NCBI GenBank assembly: GCA_012842605.1
Contig: DUSN01000036.1
Coordinates: 1-64,000, forward strand
From: Clostridiales bacterium
GTDB taxonomy: Bacteria > Bacillota > Clostridia > Caldicoprobacterales > DTU083
Direction of reading: 5' to 3'
DNA: 64,000 nt
Numbering within the stretch: the stretch's first letter is position 1; every line of letters starts with the position of its first letter. A model generated the notes under the pieces. The model worked only from the letters and a program-made list of their open reading frames with translations, had not been told where the DNA came from and did no database searches. Positions 1 through 9,800 of the stretch are shown here, one piece after another. Both the position numbers and the translations under genes were made by a program.

Positions 1-123
1 CCTATTCTTTTCTGATTATTATCGTAAAGTCTGCGTAAACTAAGGAACCGCCGTATACGTGAACCGTTTGTACGGTGGTGTGAGAGGTCGGTAGGTGAAT
101 TTATCACCTACCTCCTACTCGAT
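1..123 (+). mobile_element. 3' end of a group II intron (domains V and VI), cut by the window edge
   Basis: The first 123 bases match the 3' end of a bacterial group II intron. A domain V-like hairpin pairs 47-55 with 71-79 around a short loop. It is followed by a domain VI-like hairpin pairing 90-98 with 104-112, and the element ends in CTACTCGAT at about 115-123, the usual style of a group II 3' splice boundary. The reverse transcriptase/maturase and the rest of the ribozyme would lie upstream, outside the window. The intron points the same way as the next gene, and its end falls about 18 bases before that gene's ribosome binding site, so it sits in an intergenic region. The class is not assigned. 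Confidence 0.85.
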
Positions 124-154
124 TAATAACAAAAGAGGAGAGGAGATGTAAACA

Positions 155-1753
155 ATGAATCGGTTCAAAAAAGTAAAGGCCATTTTACTTTCAGTATTAT
201 TGTTGGTTATGACTGTGCAGTTGGCTGTATTTGCCCAAACGGATATATATAGGTATACAGGCAGCGGTGATAAGGGCAGTGATGTTGTTGTTTTACCGAA
301 TAATAAAATGTCTACTATGCTGTTCAATGTAAGGAAATATGAGAACGGTAAGTTTTCAGGAAATACAATCAAGGCATATTGTATTGACACTGATGTTTAC
401 ATTAAAACAGACGTAAATTACCGTTTGGACTTGCTGGAGAATGTAGATTATTTCAGTGATACTGCTGCAAAGAAAGTAAGAGCTATCATTTATAACAGCT
501 ATCCTTATATCTCCCTGAATGAACTGGCAAGAGCTGCCAATGCAGACAACCTGACAGCAGCCCAGGCTATAGCAGGCACGCAGCTTGCTATCTGGCATTA
601 TACCAATGGCTCTAGTCCTAGAACTTCAGGTAATAGTAATAATCAAAATGTACTTAAAGTATATCAATACCTTATAAACTTGCCTGGCATGAGCGTGTCA
701 GATTTAGCCGTAATAAATGCCTCAGGGCCAGTCATAACCGTGGAAGGCGACCAGCTGGTAGTGGAGTTTAGCTATAATATCAGTGACAGCAAGAGTATAG
801 ACAACAGCCCTGTCTATTTCAATCATTCTCATAATGGACCTGCTGGAGTATTCACTGAAACAGTAACCGAAGCAGGCAACAGAAGAACAGTTGTATTGCG
901 GGCTAAACTTTCAGACTTAGTTGGACTGGAAAGCTTTACAGTAACAATTCAAGGCAATCAAACCATAGCAGATGCCTGGATCTTTACTCCGATTCCTAAT
1001 CGCAATGCCAGCCAGACCCTGGTTTCTGTCGGCTTTGTGACAACCTATACGATAAGCGATACTTTAAACATTCAAATACCAGAACCGACACCAGAGCCAA
1101 CACCAGAGCCAACACCGGAACCGACTGCAACACCCACACCGGAACCGACAGAGACTCCGGAGCCAACCGCAACACCTACACCGGAACCGACAGAGACTCC
1201 GGAACCGACTGCAACACCCACACCAGAGCCGACAGAGACTCCGGAACCGACCGCAACACCTACACCAGAGCCGACAGAGACTCCGGAACCGACTGCAACA
1301 CCCACACCGGAACCGACAGAGACTCCGGAACCGACTGCAACACCCACACCAGAGCCGACAGAGACTCCGGAACCGACCGCAACACCGACACCGGAACCGA
1401 CAGAGACTCCGGAGCCAACCGCAACACCGACACCGGAACCAACAGAGACACCGGAACCGACCGCAACACCTACACCAGTTCCGACACCAACTGTTGATCC
1501 ATCTGTAACACCTACACCACAGCCGACGTCGACTCCGGAACCGACTGCAACGCCAACACCAGTTCCGACCACTACACCTGAACCGAGCACTACTCCGGAA
1601 ATAGAGCTGCCGGACGAAGAAGTGCCCGGAGGTCCCGGCGAATTACCTAAGACAGGCGAATATCCTCCAATATTCTTCTATACTGCCGGAGCTTTGCTGG
1701 TAGGGCTTGGCTGTTACCTGAAAGTAAGATACAGAAAACGAGTACACGGATAA
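155..1753 (+). CDS. Thioester-domain (TQXA) LPXTG-anchored surface protein with Pro/Thr repeat stalk
   Basis: Predicted cell-wall-anchored surface protein of 532 residues. Residues 1-27 form a signal peptide. The globular domain carries the signature of TQXA thioester domains: Cys76 in AYCIDTD and Gln143 in GTQLAIW would form the internal Cys-Gln thioester that lets such adhesins bind covalently to host or surface amines. A stalk of about 170 residues rich in PEPT/TPTP repeats follows (about 309-480). The C-terminus has the sorting motif LPKTG at 497-501, a hydrophobic span and a basic tail. The start is supported by AGGAG at 141-145. A sortase is the next gene and the likely anchoring enzyme. 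The Thr/Pro stalk is a plausible O-glycosylation target. Thioester formation is inferred from the motif. Confidence 0.88.
   Translation: MNRFKKVKAILLSVLLLVMTVQLAVFAQTDIYRYTGSGDKGSDVVVLPNNKMSTMLFNVRKYENGKFSGNTIKAYCIDTDVYIKTDVNYRLDLLENVDYFSDTAAKKVRAIIYNSYPYISLNELARAANADNLTAAQAIAGTQLAIWHYTNGSSPRTSGNSNNQNVLKVYQYLINLPGMSVSDLAVINASGPVITVEGDQLVVEFSYNISDSKSIDNSPVYFNHSHNGPAGVFTETVTEAGNRRTVVLRAKLSDLVGLESFTVTIQGNQTIADAWIFTPIPNRNASQTLVSVGFVTTYTISDTLNIQIPEPTPEPTPEPTPEPTATPTPEPTETPEPTATPTPEPTETPEPTATPTPEPTETPEPTATPTPEPTETPEPTATPTPEPTETPEPTATPTPEPTETPEPTATPTPEPTETPEPTATPTPEPTETPEPTATPTPVPTPTVDPSVTPTPQPTSTPEPTATPTPVPTTTPEPSTTPEIELPDEEVPGGPGELPKTGEYPPIFFYTAGALLVGLGCYLKVRYRKRVHG
1131..1472 (+). repeat. Eight tandem 42-bp units encoding the Pro/Thr stalk
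   Basis: GAGACT or GAGACA recurs every 42 bases at about 1151, 1192, 1234, 1276, 1318, 1360, 1402 and 1444. Each unit encodes [14 protein letters not shown] or a close relative. Units differ mainly at third positions (ccg/cca, act/acc, gaa/gag), so the array is conserved in protein but drifting in DNA. Shorter degenerate PEPT and PVPT repeats flank it. Copy number may vary between strains. Confidence 0.9.
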
Positions 1754-1761
1754 TGATATAA

Positions 1762-1797
1762 GAAAAGGGTATGCTTCATCTTGAAGCTGCCCTTTTC
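1762..1797 (+). terminator. Likely intrinsic terminator of the surface-protein gene
   Basis: GAAAAGGG at 1762-1769 pairs with CCCTTTTC at 1790-1797, and an inner stem pairs GCTTCA (1773-1778) with TGAAGC (1782-1787). The hairpin is 9 bases past the stop codon and ends in a T-rich tract, although most of the T residues lie within the stem. Confidence 0.65.
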
Positions 1798-1898
1798 CTT
1801 ACTGTATAAATACATTGAAAGAGCGGAATACCATTTGCTTTAAGTATTTATAGTTTATGGCAGTTAAGAGATGTTGCTTAAGAAAGAGGAATCCTTCA

Positions 1899-2636
1899 AT
1901 GAAGATAGTGTCCATAGTTATAATTATTATTGGGCTTGTCATAGGTGCATATCCACTTGTCGATGAGATATATACCAGGTATCTGGAGTCTCAGCTGACT
2001 GATGAATGGGACGTACAATTGTCACAAGATATTGATCCTGTGGAAGTCTCAAGTGATTACGATAAATTGCAGTTGATCTTTGAAGAAGAGTTTAGTGAGA
2101 ATCCTGATGAAGACATCAATGATACAGGGGAAACAGAATTAACTGATGAACCTGAAGTACTTCAACCGGGTGAAACTGAGGCACCAACTGAACAGGCAAG
2201 CCCTGCTCCAACCAATGCACCTGCAAAGAATAAATCTTCAAAATTGAAGGCCATAGGAAAACTGGAAATTCCAAAAATAAAACTCAGTATTCCTATATTG
2301 GAAGGTGCAAGCAAAACCAACCTTAAGGTTGGTGCCGGGCATATAACGGGTACCTCTGAAATTGGCAGTATAGGAAATGCTGCTGTAGCTGCCCATAGGA
2401 GTCATAAATACGGCAGAATGTTCAACCGCCTTGATGAGCTGGAAATAGGGGACAAAATTAAAGTAACTACTAAAGATGGTACTTTTGAATATACAGTATA
2501 CAAGAAACATGTAGTTGAGCCTGATGATACCTCAGTACTGAATCGGAGCAAAGAGGACCGTGTGCTTACTTTGATAACTTGCACTCCGCTGTATACAGCT
2601 ACTCATCGATTGGTGGTTCACGCAGTAATGCGCTGA
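1899..2636 (+). CDS. Sortase (class C/D-like)
   Basis: Membrane-anchored cysteine transpeptidase that would link LPXTG proteins to the wall. With this start it has 245 residues: an N-terminal membrane anchor, an acidic Glu/Pro linker (about 35-115) and the sortase barrel. The catalytic set is visible: His166 in AAHRSH, Cys228 in TLITCTP and Arg237 in THRLVV. The THRLVV ending resembles class C enzymes, while the size and lack of a clear lid are nearer class D, so the class is left open. An earlier ATG at 1857 has no ribosome binding site, whereas AAGAAAGAGGA sits just before 1899. It follows the LPKTG protein directly and is its probable partner. Confidence 0.88.
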   Translation: MKIVSIVIIIIGLVIGAYPLVDEIYTRYLESQLTDEWDVQLSQDIDPVEVSSDYDKLQLIFEEEFSENPDEDINDTGETELTDEPEVLQPGETEAPTEQASPAPTNAPAKNKSSKLKAIGKLEIPKIKLSIPILEGASKTNLKVGAGHITGTSEIGSIGNAAVAAHRSHKYGRMFNRLDELEIGDKIKVTTKDGTFEYTVYKKHVVEPDDTSVLNRSKEDRVLTLITCTPLYTATHRLVVHAVMR

Positions 2637-2682
2637 TAAGCCAAAAATATATCGATTATTCTGAAAAATACGCAAAAAATGT

Positions 2683-2711
2683 TTGACATTGGAACAAAAT
2701 GTATATATAAT
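2683..2711 (+). promoter_or_regulatory. Consensus sigma-A promoter for the riboswitch transcript
   Basis: TTGACA at 2683-2688 and TATAAT at 2706-2711 are separated by exactly 17 bases, a perfect match to the housekeeping consensus. Transcription would start near 2718, about 65 bases ahead of the c-di-GMP riboswitch core. This implies strong transcription that is then gated by the riboswitch. Confidence 0.85.
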
Positions 2712-2782
2712 ATATACACCGAATAGTAGATATATGTATAGATAATTAAATATATGATAATTCGTTGAAACTTTTCAACGAT

Positions 2783-2858
2783 AAAGGCAAACCATTGGAA
2801 ACAATGGGGCGCAAAGCCACAGGGCCTAAGTCCTTCGGGATATGGCAGCCGAGCCGCC
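2783..2858 (+). ncRNA. Cyclic di-GMP-I (GEMM-I) riboswitch
   Basis: The conserved AAAGGCAAACC start is at 2783-2793. The P2 hairpin CCATTG-GAAA-CAATGG (2792-2807) carries a GNRA tetraloop. GCGCAAAGCC follows, and the 11-nucleotide tetraloop receptor is present as CCTAAG (2825-2830) and TATGG (2841-2845). Together these are diagnostic of the class I c-di-GMP aptamer. The ribosome binding site AAGGAG (2861-2866) lies immediately after the closing strand, and I see no intrinsic terminator before the start codon, so translational control is more likely than attenuation. A small hairpin at 2763-2780 precedes the aptamer. The direction of the response (on or off) cannot be read from the sequence. 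Confidence 0.93.
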
Positions 2859-2877
2859 GAAAGGAGAGTTTCTTTTT

Positions 2878-4362
2878 ATGCTCAGAACCATTATTTCATA
2901 TGTTTTTTCATTCCTTTTAGTAATCAGTCCCATTGTTGGACAGTTTATATACCAGAATTCAGAATTGCCTGAACAGCACCCAGCTGTAGCAGTTGAATCC
3001 ACTCTTTTTGATAATAGTTATTTAAATGCAGATCAAATTAAGAATAGTCCCACCCCAGTGGCTGAAGGTTATCTTTCAGCAATTGGCAGCAATCCGGCTG
3101 TCAGTGGATATGAACCGGTTATGCCGCAGGAGTTAGGTGATAGAACAGAAGAACCTTTACAAAATGCACAAGACAACAATAAGAGTCCGATTCTGCAATC
3201 TGGTCCAGCTAATAATCCTGCTGCAGCATCCAGCCAGACATCGGCTGGCAAGCCGGATGAGCTGCAAACAACACAGAAACCCCAGAATAATGATAAGGTT
3301 CAGCCAACAAAAGCTCCGGAAACAGTCAGCACTCCAAAGCCAAGCACAACTTTGAAACCAACTGTACCTGAAAAACCGGCAGAAACGGCAAAGCCTGCTG
3401 AAACTCCGAAACCGACAGTAAGACCAACTGAACCTCCAAAACCGACGGGAACACCCAAGCCGACTGTATCTCCAAAGCCGGCGGAAACAGTAAAGCCAAC
3501 CGAGTCGCCAAAGGCAACGGCGAAGCCGACTGAATCTCCAAAACCTACAGAAAAACCAAAGGAGACTCCTCAGCCGGCAAGTTCGCCAAAGCCTGCTGAA
3601 GAAAGCAATCCGAAACCCCAGAATCCTGCACCGTCCAGTGAGGAGGTTTTCGATACAAGCAAGGTGAGTTCAGGGACACTCGGTGTTCGTTACCTTAATA
3701 CCAGCGGTAAAAGAGTTAAGCTGATGATAGAAAAAGGTGAAACCCGTTATACATATAATCTGGCTGGAGACGGTTCATTGGAAACTTTCCCTCTGCAATC
3801 AGGGGATGGAGAATATACAGTCAGCATAATGCAAAATACCGAAGGAAATAAGTATGTGTATGTTTTAACGAAAAAAATCAATGTTAAAATCGGCAACTCC
3901 AACTCAACCTATCTGGGCTCCATCCAGATGATTAACTGGAATAAGAACATGGCCGCTATAAAAAAGGCTGCAGAACTAACTTCCGGGGTTTCCGGCGATG
4001 AGGAGAAGGTTAAAAAAATATATAATTATGTGGTAAAAAATATCCGATATGACTATGACAAGCTTAACAACCTTCCCTCAACCTATATACCGGTAATAGA
4101 CAACACCTACAACAGTAAATCCGGCATATGCTATGATTTTGCTTCTCTTTTTGCAGCTATGCTGCGAAGTGTAGGCATACCCGCAAAGCTGGTCATGGGA
4201 TATGCAGACGGTGTAAATGGATATCATGCATGGAATGAAGTTTATTATGACGGCAAATGGAGAGTAATTGATACCTCATATGATTCACAAATGAGGGAAA
4301 ACGGGTTCAGCTATTCAATGGTAAAGAGCAAAAGCAAGTACCAGGCTAAAAAAGTGTACTAG
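2878..4362 (+). CDS. Secreted transglutaminase-like protein with Pro/Lys/Thr-rich linker
   Basis: Predicted 494-residue exported protein under a c-di-GMP riboswitch. A hydrophobic N-terminal segment (about 1-22) is a signal peptide or anchor. A long low-complexity linker rich in KPTE/PKPA repeats (about 125-260) leads to a beta-rich domain and then a transglutaminase-like cysteine-protease fold at the C-terminus. The catalytic triad is visible as Cys in GICYDF, His in YHAWNE and Asp in WRVIDTS. Such domains act as proteases, peptidases or cross-linking enzymes, and which applies here is unknown. The upstream in-frame ATG at 2842 lies inside the aptamer, while the ATG at 2878 has AAGGAG at 2861-2866. 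No LPXTG motif is seen. Confidence 0.85.
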   Translation: MLRTIISYVFSFLLVISPIVGQFIYQNSELPEQHPAVAVESTLFDNSYLNADQIKNSPTPVAEGYLSAIGSNPAVSGYEPVMPQELGDRTEEPLQNAQDNNKSPILQSGPANNPAAASSQTSAGKPDELQTTQKPQNNDKVQPTKAPETVSTPKPSTTLKPTVPEKPAETAKPAETPKPTVRPTEPPKPTGTPKPTVSPKPAETVKPTESPKATAKPTESPKPTEKPKETPQPASSPKPAEESNPKPQNPAPSSEEVFDTSKVSSGTLGVRYLNTSGKRVKLMIEKGETRYTYNLAGDGSLETFPLQSGDGEYTVSIMQNTEGNKYVYVLTKKINVKIGNSNSTYLGSIQMINWNKNMAAIKKAAELTSGVSGDEEKVKKIYNYVVKNIRYDYDKLNNLPSTYIPVIDNTYNSKSGICYDFASLFAAMLRSVGIPAKLVMGYADGVNGYHAWNEVYYDGKWRVIDTSYDSQMRENGFSYSMVKSKSKYQAKKVY

Positions 4363-4390
4363 TAAACACCCATAAAAAAGGATATCATAA

Positions 4391-4426
4391 AAAAGGGGAG
4401 TATATGGTAAATATACTCCTTTTTCT
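4391..4426 (+). terminator. Intrinsic terminator after the transglutaminase-like gene
   Basis: GGAGTATA (4397-4404) pairs with TATACTCC (4412-4419), flanked by an A-run upstream and TTTTTCTT downstream, so it may work in both directions. It separates the surface genes from the methyltransferase gene. Confidence 0.85.
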
Positions 4427-4508
4427 TCTGCGGAATCTTATATTCAAAATACTTTCGTTCTGCGAAGGTCTAAGGCGTTTTACAACTGATGCGGAGAAGT
4501 GATGAAAA

Positions 4509-5276
4509 ATGGCTTTCAAATACACTGTGGAGCATGAAATTTATGAAGACCTTGCCAGTGGAAGGGTCCTGTACAATCAAAGAGGTGCTGCTGCCTTTCC
4601 CGTTCGCCTGGCCAGTGAAATTTTTCTCAGGTGCCTTGCTTTGCTTAATGATAACGATATGGCGGATACCTGCACGCTGTTTGATCCTTTGTGCGGAGGA
4701 GGCTATCTGCTGACATCACTTGGGTTTTTACATGCCAATAAGATAAAAATGATATATGCTTCTGATATTGATGATAATGCTGTATCTCTGGCATCCAAAA
4801 ATCTTTCCCTGCTGCAGCGGGAAGGTTTGGATGAACGCATTGAGCAAATCCAAAAATTGCTGGATCTTTATGGCAAGCCTGCTCACAGAGAGGCTCTCGA
4901 AAGCGCATTTAAATTAAAAAAGCATATGGAGCAGTTCAAAGCCAGAATAACAGTTTCATGCTTTGTTGCTGATGCAACCGGTATAAACCCTTTTATGACG
5001 GTTGACCAGCCTGTAGATATAGTAATTACTGATCTGCCCTATGGTAATCTGGCACAGTGGTCGGGCAGCCAAAAACTTCAGGAAGGACCGGACAATTCCC
5101 AGGACACAGCAGTCAGTACTCTGTTTGATAATTTGGTAAATATTCTTGCAAAGGAATCGGTTGCAGCCATTGTATCGCAGGAAAAGCTTAAATTTGAGCA
5201 TAAGGAATTTGAGAGGAAAAGCCATTTTAAACATGGCAAGCGCCATATTGCAATTTACAAGCGGCGGCATGGCTGA
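4509..5276 (+). CDS. AviRa-like rRNA (guanine) methyltransferase
   Basis: A 255-residue SAM-dependent methyltransferase resembling AviRa, the avilamycin-resistance enzyme that methylates a guanine of 23S rRNA. Residues 59-66 (DPLCGGGY) form the SAM-binding loop, in the style of the AviRa DPCCGSGYLL motif. An acidic residue pair in ASDIDDNA follows, and a catalytic-type TDLPYG lies near residue 174. The start has GGAGA about 11 bases upstream. It stands alone between two surface-related regions. Whether it is a housekeeping rRNA modifier or confers orthosomycin tolerance cannot be decided from sequence. Confidence 0.72.
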   Translation: MAFKYTVEHEIYEDLASGRVLYNQRGAAAFPVRLASEIFLRCLALLNDNDMADTCTLFDPLCGGGYLLTSLGFLHANKIKMIYASDIDDNAVSLASKNLSLLQREGLDERIEQIQKLLDLYGKPAHREALESAFKLKKHMEQFKARITVSCFVADATGINPFMTVDQPVDIVITDLPYGNLAQWSGSQKLQEGPDNSQDTAVSTLFDNLVNILAKESVAAIVSQEKLKFEHKEFERKSHFKHGKRHIAIYKRRHG

Positions 5277-5459
5277 TAGCTTTTCAGGTGTTGGCTATAG
5301 TTTATCAGGTGCTGCGGCTATACTTAACAGGAATATTTGCAGTAATTGTTAATGGATATATAATGTTGGTAATCTTTTCTTTATGTGTTATACTGTATTG
5401 GGGACAGCCTGATTGTTCATTGTCTAAGTTTGAATTCTTCCCGGAATGGAGGACTGGAA

Positions 5460-6413
5460 ATGAGTTCCATAGTATGTTCCATTGTAATTCCCATGTATAA
5501 TGAAGAGGAAGTTATAGAAGAAACCTATCATCGACTTAAGAAGGTGATGGATCAAACCGGGGAAAGCTATGAGCTGTTGTTTGTTAATGACGGCAGCAGG
5601 GATAGGTCAGCTTCAATTATAGCTGAGCTGGCCAAACACGATGACAACATCCGCTTGATTGACTTTTCCAGGAATTTCGGGCATCAGATTGCAGTTACTG
5701 CAGGTCTGGATTATGCACAGGGACAAGCTATTGTCATAATTGATGCGGACCTTCAGGACCCGCCCGAAGTTATACCACAGATGCTGGCAAAATGGCGGGA
5801 AGGATATGAGGTTGTCTACGGCAAGCGATTAAAACGGCAAGGGGAAACAGCTTTCAAAAAATTAACTGCATATCTTTTCTACCGTATTTTGAATATTTTA
5901 ACCAACGAAAACATTCCCAAGGATACGGGCGACTTCCGCTTAATTGACCGCAAGGTTTGTGATGCTATGAAGCACCTGCATGAGAAAAATCGTTTTCTGC
6001 GCGGCATGATAAGCTGGGTGGGGTTCAATCAGACAGCAGTGGAGTATGTAAGAGATGAACGATGGGCCGGGGAAACAAAGTATCCCCTTAAAAAAATGTT
6101 GAAATTTGCAGCAGACGGTATTTTTTCTTTTACCTATAAACCGCTGAAACTGGCTACATATATTGGTTTTCTGCTCTCTACCACAGGTTTTCTTTACCTT
6201 CTTTATGTTCTTTACCAAAGGTTGTTTACAACCAATACCCAGTCAGGCTGGGCTTCAATAATTGCCGTTAACCTGGTTTTTAACGGCATCACATTGATCA
6301 TATTGGGTATTATAGGGGAATATGTTGGAAGAATATATGAAGAGGTAAAGGGACGCCCGTTATATATAGTTAAGGAAGTCGTAGGATTTAAGAAAAATGA
6401 AGAAAAAAATTGA
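5460..6413 (+). CDS. Family 2 glycosyltransferase, polyprenyl-phosphate sugar synthase (GtrB/DPM1-like)
   Basis: A 317-residue enzyme expected to transfer a hexose from a nucleotide sugar to undecaprenyl phosphate at the inner face of the membrane. It shows SIVIPMYNEEE at the N-terminus, NDGSRDRS at 43-50 and the metal-binding DADLQD at 95-100. Two C-terminal membrane segments are typical of GtrB/DPM1-like enzymes. The start at 5460 has GGAGGA six bases upstream; a longer in-frame reading has no ribosome binding site. It overlaps the next gene, gtrA-like, by 17 bases, and the GT-C fusion gene follows, which fits a lipid-linked-sugar pathway for surface glycosylation. The sugar is not known. 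Confidence 0.87.
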   Translation: MSSIVCSIVIPMYNEEEVIEETYHRLKKVMDQTGESYELLFVNDGSRDRSASIIAELAKHDDNIRLIDFSRNFGHQIAVTAGLDYAQGQAIVIIDADLQDPPEVIPQMLAKWREGYEVVYGKRLKRQGETAFKKLTAYLFYRILNILTNENIPKDTGDFRLIDRKVCDAMKHLHEKNRFLRGMISWVGFNQTAVEYVRDERWAGETKYPLKKMLKFAADGIFSFTYKPLKLATYIGFLLSTTGFLYLLYVLYQRLFTTNTQSGWASIIAVNLVFNGITLIILGIIGEYVGRIYEEVKGRPLYIVKEVVGFKKNEEKN

Positions 6414-6783
6414 GTTTCAGCTGATTAAGTTTGGATTAATCGGCTTACTGAATACTGCAGTGGATTTCGGGGTATTCACCCTGCTTACTATGACTTTTAG
6501 AATGGACTCAACCGTCAGCCATATCATCTCCTACTCCTGCGGTGTAATAAACAGTTATTTTTTTAATCGTTCCTGGACGTTTAAACTGAAAGGGAAAAGC
6601 CATCCTGTGGAATTTATAAAATTTGTGCTAGTTAATTTGGTTTCACTGGGCTTGTCCTCTTTGACACTGCAGTATCTCGAAACAAAGGCCGGTTTTTCAG
6701 TTTATCTTGCCAAGCTGGGAGCAATTTTCTGTTCGCTGGCAATTAACTTTGCAGGCAGCAAGCTTATTGTTTTCAAAGAGTAA
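6397..6783 (+). CDS. GtrA family membrane protein (probable lipid-linked sugar flippase)
   Basis: A 128-residue protein with four predicted membrane segments, typical of GtrA. These proteins are thought to move undecaprenyl-phosphate-linked sugars across the membrane. Visible family features are the N-terminal FGLIGLLNTAVDFGVF and the central GVINSYFFNRSWTF. The start lies inside the end of the family 2 glycosyltransferase gene, so the two are translationally coupled. The fused GT-C/O-mannosyltransferase follows 37 bases later, so synthesis, flipping and transfer of one sugar donor appear encoded together. Confidence 0.87.
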   Translation: MKKKIEFQLIKFGLIGLLNTAVDFGVFTLLTMTFRMDSTVSHIISYSCGVINSYFFNRSWTFKLKGKSHPVEFIKFVLVNLVSLGLSSLTLQYLETKAGFSVYLAKLGAIFCSLAINFAGSKLIVFKE

Positions 6784-6820
6784 ACTACTTTGAAATTCTA
6801 CAGTAAAGGAAGGGTTCCTT

Positions 6821-9800
6821 TTGAAAGTTATAGCTGTCATTTCATATCTGATTTTCACATTATTTATCCTTGGTTTCTACAACCTGATAAAGAAAAACTC
6901 GATAGCCGGAATTAAGCCTGGTTCTGCCGGCATACGATGGGTATTGTCGCTTGGGCTGCTGATGCGCATTATTATAGCTGTTTCCATATTAGGCTTTTCA
7001 TCTGATATGGGCCTGTTTCGTTTTTGGGCTCAAAAAGCAGCTGAGGACTTGTTTCACATTTATCAGGGAGATTTCTACCTGGACTATCCTCCATTTTACC
7101 TGTATGTTTTATTTTTCATAGGCAAAACAGCGGGTTTGCTGGGTTTAACTGGCGGAGAGTCTCTGTACAACCTGCTTTTAAAAATGCCTTCAATTGCTGC
7201 TGATTTGATAACCGCATACCTGCTCTACCGTTTGGCAAGGAAAAGGCTGCCCGGTGTCTGGCCTCTGGCGGTCGCAGGCATATATGTATTTAACCCTGCT
7301 GTATTTATAAACTCCGCTGCATGGGGCCAGATAGATTCTTTTTTGGCCTTGTTCCTTGCTTTGGGCTTCTTAATTTTGGATTCCGAAAAACCGGAGATGG
7401 CCGGAATTCCTTTAGCGATCGCAGCTTTGATAAAGCCTCAGGGTTTAATTCTGCTGCCGGTTGCATTTTTTGTGCTTCTAAAGCGGAGAGACTGGATGCT
7501 TATTGTTAAAACAGCTTTATTCGGGCTTTTAACAGGTGTTATTTTGGTTCTGCCCTTTGCGGTAAACCAGGAGCCTTTATGGATTTATAAGCTTTATATA
7601 AATACGGCAGAAGGCTATAAATATGTTTCGCTCAATGCATTTAACTTTTTCAGCTTAATAGGTGATAACCTTAAGCCCGATTCTGAAAAATTTATTATTT
7701 TCAGCTATCAAACCTGGGGATATATCTTTATATTTGCTATGCTGATCTTTACGGCAGTTCTTTATTGGAAAGGAAAAGGCAGTCACCTCCAGTATGTCGG
7801 TGCTCTGGTCTTATCCATGGGTGTATTCATGCTTTCTGTTAGAATGCACGAAAGATATATGTTTCCGGTTCTGTTTTTCCTGGCTGTTATTTTTATTCTG
7901 ACTCGGGACAAGTGGAGCCTGCTTTTTTACGGAATTGCCTCATTTACCATATTTGTCAACACCTATGTTGTTCTTGACCGTATGATAAAGGATGATTATC
8001 CCCATGTTCCTCCGGATGATCCTGTATTGCTTTTGATTTCATTTATAAATGTTATATTGTTTGCGGCAGTACTAATATGGGCCTGGCGGTCAGTTGTCAA
8101 AGGAAAGACAGATGCATTGGAGATGAAAGATTCCTCTTCACCGCAGCAACACAGCAGTTCCCTTTGGTTTAGCTTCAGCAAGAAAAGAGACGCCTCACAA
8201 GAGCACTATGAGCCTCTGCGCATTACCAGGAAAGATATAGTTGTTATGACAGCTATGACAATAGTTTATCTTGCAATTGCCTTGATTAATTTAGGCAGCT
8301 CTGATGTGCCGCAGACGGAATGGGCCGGGCGCAGCACAAGCGATGGCTTTATTATTGACCTGGGTTCTGAGCAGAACGTATCAAGACTGACTTTTTACAG
8401 CGGCCTGGGAGAGGGTACCTATAATGTCTGGTATCAGGACTCTTCAGGTACATACTACAGCCTGGAGAATATGGAGGTTGATGATTTCTATAAGTGGCAT
8501 ATATTGGAGATATCCCATACTACTTCCCGTATTATGGTAAAAGTAAACAAGCCCGGTGGTATGATAAAGGAAATTGGGGTATTTGGTGAAGATCCGAACA
8601 AACCGCTGCCCATAGAAATTAAAAACCTTGACTTGTCTCCCGCTCAGGGGGAATTGCTCCATCTGGCTGATGAGCAGCATCTGGCGCGGTACCGTGATGA
8701 TTATATGACCAGTACATATTTTGACGAAATATATCATGCCAGGACTGCATATGAGCATTTAAATCGGATCAAACCGTATGAGTGGACACATCCTCCGTTT
8801 GGCAAGATATTGATTTCCATTGGTATTGCCATATTTGGAATGAATACCTTTGGATGGCGGATAGTTGGGACATTAACCGGAGTTATTATGATTCCTTTGA
8901 TGTACCTGTTTGGTAAAAAGCTGTTTCAAAAAAGCTTTTATGGATTCTGTGCGGCATTTTTAATGATGTTTGATTTAATGCATTTTGCACAGACCAGGAT
9001 TGCAACGATAGACAGTTACACCACTTTGTTTGTAATTTTGATGTATTATTATATGGCGGATTATTATCTGCAGAAGTCTTATGAAAAAGGGTTTTATAAG
9101 TCTTTGAAGCCTCTGCTGCTTAGCGGGCTGTTCTTTGGCCTTGGAGCAGCTACAAAATGGTCAGCGCTTTATGGTGCGCCCGGACTGGCCTTAATATTTT
9201 TCATGGCTAAATATAATGAGTATAAAGATTATAAGAAAGCAAAGGAGCAATACTCCGGCAAGGCTGCAGGAACATTGCCGGAATGGGTAGAGAAGTTTAT
9301 TCCGGTATACATGTGGAAAACCATATTGTACTGTGTTCTGTTCTTTATTGTCATTCCCGGCACAATATACATATTATCCTACATTCCATACCTGATGGTG
9401 CCGGGCATGAAATTCTCGGATATCCTTGAATATCAAAAATCCATGTACCGGTATCACAGCCAGCTGAAATCCACCCATAGCTTCCAATCCGAGTGGTGGA
9501 CCTGGCCGTTGATGATTCGTCCCATCTGGTATTATCAGGGCAAAGATCTGCCTGCCGGGATGGCCTCAACTATTGCATCATTCGGCAATCCTGCTGTCTG
9601 GTGGGCAGGGGTTTTGGCCTTTATTGCAGCAATTAAAGCCGCCTGGGACAAAAATAAGGCCATGATACTGGTTGTGGTTGCTGTAATATCCCAGTATATT
9701 CCCTGGATGCTTATTACCAGGTCAGCATTTATATATCACTTTTTCCCCATGGTGCCTTTTATGATGCTGTCTGTAGTATATGTTATAAAGAAACAGAAGG

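Noticed and set aside
1131-1472. CRISPR-like regular repeats
   Set aside because: Units are contiguous coding repeats without unique spacers.
1072-1590. Long open frame on the - strand coding a Gly/Val/Ser repeat protein
   Set aside because: It is the antisense shadow of the PEPT repeat array; no RBS, and the repeat explains the absence of stops.
2842-2877. Earlier in-frame ATG for the transglutaminase-like protein
   Set aside because: It lies inside the tetraloop receptor of the riboswitch and has no RBS; ATG 2878 has AAGGAG.
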